This document shows positions 31,918-36,379 of a stretch of DNA of 36,379 bases, piece by piece. The number at the start of each line of letters is the position of its first letter. The stretch's first letter is position 1. The notes beneath the pieces were generated by a model that was given only the letters and a program-made list of their open reading frames with translations, had not been told where the DNA came from and made no database searches. The translations under genes were made by a program, and so were the position numbers. Source of the DNA: Candidatus Gastranaerophilales bacterium (lineage in GTDB: Bacteria; Cyanobacteriota; Vampirovibrionia; Gastranaerophilales; Gastranaerophilaceae); assembly GCA_947625305.1 (NCBI GenBank), contig CANQNW010000007.1, positions 1 to 36,379 on the forward strand, read 5' to 3'.

Positions 31918-33267
31918 TTAGTATCTTTCAAGGTATAAATCAAGTTCGTAAGGTGATACGGAGGTTCTAAATCCGTCCCATTCAATAAGTTTAGATGACA
32001 TAAATTCTTTAAATATATGCTCACCCAAAGCGGATTTTACAATAGCGCTCTTTTTCATAAGCATTAGCGCATCATATAAATTGCCCGGTAAAGTTTCTAT
32101 TTTAGCACGTTTTCTTTCTCTGTCATCCATTTTAAATATATTTTTATCTATATCTAACGGCGGTTTTGTTTTCTTTTGAACACCGTCTAATATTGATTCT
32201 AAAATAACAGCTAAAGCTAAATAAGGATTACAAGACGGGTCAGGTGAACGAAGTTCTACTCTTGTTGCGTTTCCTCTCTTAGCGGGAACTCTTATTAATG
32301 CCGAACGATTTGCCAGTGACCATGCCAGATAAACGGGAGCCTCATACCCCGGAACAAGTCGTTTATAACTGTTAACTGTCGGATTTGTAATAGCCGTAAA
32401 GTTTCTTACATGGTCTAATAAACCGCCGATGGCATATAAAGCTGTTTCTGACAGCTGATGTGCTCTTTTTGCATCATAGAAAGTGTTTTTCCCGTTTTTA
32501 AATAACGATAAGTTGCAGTGCATACCTGAACCGTTAATTCCGAAAATAGGTTTGGGCATAAATGTTGCATGTGAGCCGTTAAGATTTGCAATTGCTTTAA
32601 CCGCATATCTAAATGTTATTATATTATCGGCACTTGTAAGTGCATCGGCATATTTAAAGTCTATTTCATGCTGTCCTGCCGCTACTTCATGGTGGCTTGC
32701 TTCTACCTCAAAGCCCATTGAACTGATTGTACGAACAATTTGTTTTCTTATGTTTTCGCCCATATCATCCGGTGCAACATCATAATATCCTGCTCTGTCA
32801 TGTGTTTCCATTGTAGGACGGCCGTTTGCATCTCTTTTAAATAAGAAAAATTCTGCTTCAGGCCCTACATTCATTTCGTAGCCCAAATCTTTTGCCTTTT
32901 TCATAACTCTTTTTAAGTTTGCTCTCGGGCATCCTTCAAACGGAGTTCCGTCGGGATTATGAATATCACATATTATTCTTGCTACATTTGTTCCTGCGGT
33001 TTTATCTTCTCTGAAAGGAAGCAGAGTAAATGTTGATAAATCAGGATAAAAATACATATCGGATGTTTCAATATTTCTAAATCCTTTTATTGATGAACCA
33101 TCCAGCATTGTTTCATTATTTAAGATTTTATCAATCTGAGAACTTGGCAGGGACATATTTTTTACCTGTCCGTTAATGTCACAGAATTGAAGTTTAATAA
33201 ATTCTACTTTCTTTTCTTTAATGATTTTTTTAATATCGTCTTCACTATACTTTGGTTTTGTACTCAT
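31918..33267 (-). CDS. glnA: Glutamine synthetase, type I-alpha
   Basis: A 449-residue enzyme joining ammonia to glutamate with ATP, in the cytoplasm as a dodecamer. Active-site motifs are all present: DGSSIKGF, GPEAEFFLF, NGSGMHCNLSLF, NPTVNSYKRLVPGYEAP and RVELRSPDPSCNPYLALA. Length and the short C-terminus (LYLERY) match class I-alpha, which is controlled by feedback and lacks the adenylylation loop of the I-beta class. A promoter at 33300-33328 and a terminator flank it, so it is transcribed alone. It is a host housekeeping gene. Ribosome site AAAGAAAGGTCGAAAC. Confidence 0.97.
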   Translation of the reverse strand: MSTKPKYSEDDIKKIIKEKKVEFIKLQFCDINGQVKNMSLPSSQIDKILNNETMLDGSSIKGFRNIETSDMYFYPDLSTFTLLPFREDKTAGTNVARIICDIHNPDGTPFEGCPRANLKRVMKKAKDLGYEMNVGPEAEFFLFKRDANGRPTMETHDRAGYYDVAPDDMGENIRKQIVRTISSMGFEVEASHHEVAAGQHEIDFKYADALTSADNIITFRYAVKAIANLNGSHATFMPKPIFGINGSGMHCNLSLFKNGKNTFYDAKRAHQLSETALYAIGGLLDHVRNFTAITNPTVNSYKRLVPGYEAPVYLAWSLANRSALIRVPAKRGNATRVELRSPDPSCNPYLALAVILESILDGVQKKTKPPLDIDKNIFKMDDRERKRAKIETLPGNLYDALMLMKKSAIVKSALGEHIFKEFMSSKLIEWDGFRTSVSPYELDLYLERY

Positions 33268-33299
33268 GTTTCGACCTTTCTTTTTAACTTCCGAATTTT

Positions 33300-33328
33300 A
33301 TTATAATTTTTTTGGGAGTAAAACACAA
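33300..33328 (-). promoter_or_regulatory. glnA promoter
   Basis: On the minus strand TTGTGT (33328-33323) and TATAAT (33305-33300) with a 17-base spacer; start expected near 33,293, giving a leader of about 25 bases. Confidence 0.6.
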
Positions 33329-33345
33329 GCAAAATTTTAACTTTA

Positions 33346-33393
33346 ATAAAAAATGCACTAAAAAAATGACAAAAATGTCATTTTTTTAGTGCA
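33346..33393 (-). terminator. Strong hairpin terminator of the glycosyltransferase operon
   Basis: TGCACTAAAAAAATGACA (33354-33371) pairs over 18 bases with 33376-33393 around AAAA. On the minus strand TTTTTTATT follows. It isolates glnA from the upstream membrane-protein genes. Confidence 0.85.
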
Positions 33394-33456
33394 GCTTGTC
33401 TTATTTTTAATACATTTTATGTTATCTTAACACTTTTAACACAATTTGCACTTTTT

Positions 33457-34974
33457 TTAATTTTTCTTGATATGAAATATATAAATATTACCCTCAAGTA
33501 TTTTTATATATTTTGATTTATTTTTCATTAATTCATTTTCTATAAACTGTATATCAGGTGATAATCTTGTAGTAAAACTATTGTCTAGTCTTCCTATAAC
33601 CCATAGACCTTTTGAATTATTTTTTAGAAAGTTTAAAAATAATTTTTCTATTTCTTGTTTTGTGCTTAAATTATCGAAACAATTTATTTTTTGAGGGATA
33701 ATATAGTGCATATAATTTATATTAAGTTTATCTAAAGAGGCATAATACTCTATACTTGTGTAAAATTCATATAGAGATATTATATCTTCCTCGGGTTCAT
33801 AATTTTTTAAAATATATTCTGATGTATTTTTTACGGATATTCTATCTGTTAAAATCCATCTTTCATTTGTCATTATATCTTTATCAAGGTTGGTATTCAG
33901 ATATTTTAAATATAATGCTTGATAGTTTAATATTGACAGTATTATGAAAATTATAATCGAATATATTTTTGTATGTGATTTAAAATAATAAGCATAATCC
34001 GTTATTTTACAGATAATAATTATACAAATCGGAATTAAAAATAAAACTAATCTTTCCGAACTTGGATATATTTTTAAGAAAGAGGCAATAATAATATTAA
34101 AAATTATGAAAAATAAAACTAAATTTTCTTTCTTCTTTTCAAAAAAGAAACAGATACTTCCCAATAATATCAGCATAATAAATAAATAAGGATTTACATG
34201 ATGCTGTACCCAAAATTCTAAAAAGTTGTTTATTATTATAAAAGGACTTTTTAAATTAAATAATAAAAATCCTTTGTATCTTGTCCAAAAGTCAAACATA
34301 AATTTATATGTTGTCATGTTAGTCAAGAAAAGTATTCCGCAAGAAAGAACTAAGCCGCCTATTATCCATATTGCTTTATAATTAAAAATTTCTTTATTTA
34401 TATATTTAGATAATATAATTGCGGGAATTATAAAAATTACGGAAAATGAAAAATTAACCAATAACATTGTAATAACTGTATAAATAATAATATATTTATT
34501 GTCATTAAAATTTAAATTAACTTTTTTATAAAGTAAAAGTAGAATTAAACAAATAAATACATCAGTTGAATATGGTTTGAATTCACCGCAATAATATATT
34601 AATGGCGGACATACACTAAAAAGAAATAACCCCATTATTATTCCGGCTTTATTTTTTATAAATTCTTTTAAAACAAAATAAAATACAAATTCAGATAATA
34701 TTCCAAATACAAAAGGTATTAACCTTAGACTATATTCATTAAAACCGAATATTTTTCTGATTATTAAGATAAGAAAACTGAATAATGGCGGTGCCATCTG
34801 GTTTTCCTCCAATGAAGTAAATATATTAATAAAATTTCTGACAATAAATGATAGACCATACAATATTTCATCGCACCAAAATGGCGGTTTAAACAGATAG
34901 TATCTAAATCTTAAATATATTCCAAAGGCAATAATTATAAATATTGTAAAATAATATATTATTTTTTTATTCAT
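33457..34974 (-). CDS. ArnT/PMT-like membrane glycosyltransferase (GT39/GT83 type)
   Basis: A 505-residue protein with about ten membrane spans. The first loop has KPPFWCDEILYG, where the acidic DE pair is the catalytic site of lipid-linked-sugar transferases of this fold; MAPPLFSFL, FGFNEYSLRLIPF and YYCGEFKPYSTDV are further family motifs. The C-terminal 120 residues are soluble. Such enzymes move a sugar from a polyprenyl carrier to protein, lipid or polysaccharide outside the membrane; the acceptor here is unknown. It is the second of two tandem paralogues, 22 bases after the first, with a weak ribosome site. Confidence 0.8.
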   Translation of the reverse strand: MNKKIIYYFTIFIIIAFGIYLRFRYYLFKPPFWCDEILYGLSFIVRNFINIFTSLEENQMAPPLFSFLILIIRKIFGFNEYSLRLIPFVFGILSEFVFYFVLKEFIKNKAGIIMGLFLFSVCPPLIYYCGEFKPYSTDVFICLILLLLYKKVNLNFNDNKYIIIYTVITMLLVNFSFSVIFIIPAIILSKYINKEIFNYKAIWIIGGLVLSCGILFLTNMTTYKFMFDFWTRYKGFLLFNLKSPFIIINNFLEFWVQHHVNPYLFIMLILLGSICFFFEKKKENLVLFFIIFNIIIASFLKIYPSSERLVLFLIPICIIIICKITDYAYYFKSHTKIYSIIIFIILSILNYQALYLKYLNTNLDKDIMTNERWILTDRISVKNTSEYILKNYEPEEDIISLYEFYTSIEYYASLDKLNINYMHYIIPQKINCFDNLSTKQEIEKLFLNFLKNNSKGLWVIGRLDNSFTTRLSPDIQFIENELMKNKSKYIKILEGNIYIFHIKKN

Positions 34975-34996
34975 AAATTTATAAATAACAATTTTA

Positions 34997-36379
34997 TTAT
35001 CTTTTAACTTTTGTATTTATTATATAAATTTCCTTATTATAAGATAACATTAATTGATAGTTTAAATCCTCCATATTTAATAATTGCTCAATTTCTTTAT
35101 GTGAAGCACATCGAAAATACTCATCGTTATCTCTTCCGATAAACCATATTTTAGATTTATTTTTATTTTCTTTTATAAAGTCTTTGGCTATAATGTATGC
35201 TCTACATCTTTCAATATAACTATCTCTAAAGCCATAGGTGGAAAAATTTATTTTTTTCAAATTATATCTTTTTATATAATAATTAATAAAATAAATAAAC
35301 TCTTCAGAGGCCAATATTTTATCACCCTCCCTATAATTATTTATAATATATAAACTTGCATCTTTAATACATATTCTTTCTATATAAGATCTGTTTCTAT
35401 CGTTGTATCTGTAAACCAATTCCTTTTCGGGAATATTAATTAAAGGAATTTTTATAACTAATAAAAAGAGAAGGATACATACAAATTCTTTTATTAATAT
35501 TCTTGCAGTATCATTTTTAATAACTTTTGATTCTAATGACTTTACAATTAAAATAATTAAAATAGGGAGCATGTACAATACAAGCCTATTTTCAAAAGGA
35601 TACATTTTTATAAGTGAAGTTATAACAGGAATTATAAATAAAAAGCTAAAAAGGAATAAATAGTTATTTTTTTCTTTATATAATGTATAAAAACCTATAC
35701 AAAATAAAATCGGAAAACATATCTTAAAATAAAATGTATAATTATTAAACAAAAAACTAAAAGAATTAATTATTCGTGAACAAATGAAAAAATCATTAAA
35801 CCAGAAACTTTTCATAAAATTATTAGTATATATATCGGATAATCTAAAATGTATATAAATTCCGATAATTCCTAATAAAATTAATACGGCATTTACAGAT
35901 ATTTTTTTTTCTTCTATACATTTAGCAGCAAGCATAGCAGGAATAATTATACCCGCAGTGTATGAGAATAACACGAATATGACCGAAATAAAAGTATATA
36001 AAATTGTTTTCTTAAATGATAAATTTTTGAGATGAATATATTTATAAGATAACAATAAAATTATACAAACCAGTATATCCAGTGAATAAGATTTAAATTC
36101 AGCCGCATAATAAATTGACTGTACGGAAATTGCAAATAAATATAAACCCAACAAAATACAAAATTTATTTTTTAAAAATTGTTTTAACAGGAAATAAAAT
36201 GCGATTAATGAAGATATACTTGATAAAAATGGAATCAGCCTGAAACTATATTCATTAAACCCAAATAATTTAACTATAATAAAAGTACAAAAAAGAAATA
36301 ATGGCGGTGATTTTTGACCGCAATCCAAGGGATTAAATATTCCCCATATATTTCTATCTATGAAAGAATGGCTCATCAT
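34997..36379 (-). CDS. Paralogous membrane glycosyltransferase (N-terminus cut by window edge)
   Basis: At least 460 residues, a clear paralogue of the downstream gene: SPPLFLFCTFIIVKLFGFNE, YSFRLIPF and YYAAEFKSYSLDIL align with its MAPPLF, FGFNEYSLRLIPF and EFKPYSTD segments. The Met at the very edge aligns near residue 40 of the paralogue, so the true start and the catalytic DE loop lie outside the window. About ten spans and a soluble C-terminal part. Probably co-transcribed with the next gene. Confidence 0.8.
   Translation of the reverse strand: MMSHSFIDRNIWGIFNPLDCGQKSPPLFLFCTFIIVKLFGFNEYSFRLIPFLSSISSLIAFYFLLKQFLKNKFCILLGLYLFAISVQSIYYAAEFKSYSLDILVCIILLLSYKYIHLKNLSFKKTILYTFISVIFVLFSYTAGIIIPAMLAAKCIEEKKISVNAVLILLGIIGIYIHFRLSDIYTNNFMKSFWFNDFFICSRIINSFSFLFNNYTFYFKICFPILFCIGFYTLYKEKNNYLFLFSFLFIIPVITSLIKMYPFENRLVLYMLPILIILIVKSLESKVIKNDTARILIKEFVCILLFLLVIKIPLINIPEKELVYRYNDRNRSYIERICIKDASLYIINNYREGDKILASEEFIYFINYYIKRYNLKKINFSTYGFRDSYIERCRAYIIAKDFIKENKNKSKIWFIGRDNDEYFRCASHKEIEQLLNMEDLNYQLMLSYNKEIYIINTKVKR

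Noticed and set aside
31735-31938. Plus-strand 67-codon frame over tRNA-His and the glnA terminator
   Set aside because: It reads the reverse strand of a tRNA (GFEPTHNG type), a known false-gene signature.

Overview
The window is mostly one prophage joined to host chromosome. It is very AT-rich, uses the standard code and has clear AAAGGAG-type ribosome sites. Bases 1 to about 31,700 are a temperate podovirus-type phage. From about 31,740 to the end is host DNA: tRNA-His, glnA (class I-alpha glutamine synthetase) and two paralogous multi-membrane-span glycosyltransferase-like genes. Only the integrase side of the prophage is present. The left edge cuts a tail fibre gene, so the lysis genes and the other attachment site lie outside. 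The host cannot be named from this window. The T7-like ejection proteins, which in known phages bridge a periplasm, and a virion M23 peptidase suggest a diderm, low-GC, possibly gut bacterium. A Gastranaerophilales/Melainabacteria-type host would fit, but this is inference.

The late operon runs leftward (minus strand) from a promoter near 21,235. In order it encodes a zinc-ribbon protein, TerS, TerL, a small conserved protein, the portal, a Bbp19-like protein, a scaffold-like protein, the major capsid protein, a Bbp16-like cement protein, a small protein, two tail-tube proteins (adaptor and nozzle), gp13-, gp14- and gp15-like internal virion proteins, a giant 2488-residue ejection protein, and the start of the tail fibre. 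A strong hairpin terminator separates head from tail genes. The giant protein is a polyvalent protein. Its middle carries one or two RelE/EndoU-like nuclease domains and a HEFAH zincin motif, each preceded by a PNI(Y/H)YQ-like motif.

Between 21,055 and 23,380 lies the regulatory and lysogeny region. It holds a structured late leader, a candidate type I toxin-antitoxin locus (24-residue single-span peptide with an antisense RNA from a near-consensus opposing promoter), nested inverted repeats, a two-gene membrane operon, a 36-residue ORF, and a CI-like repressor with twin operator repeats. Rightward early genes (23,383 to 30,141) include a ribbon-helix-helix-like protein, a DnaD/Lin1244-like replication protein, an HNH protein, an NPPF-motif adenine methyltransferase, a Gp37/Gp68-like (DUF5131) protein and many small proteins. 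They end with a large serine recombinase whose reading frame runs into the host tRNA-His gene, marking the phage-host junction.
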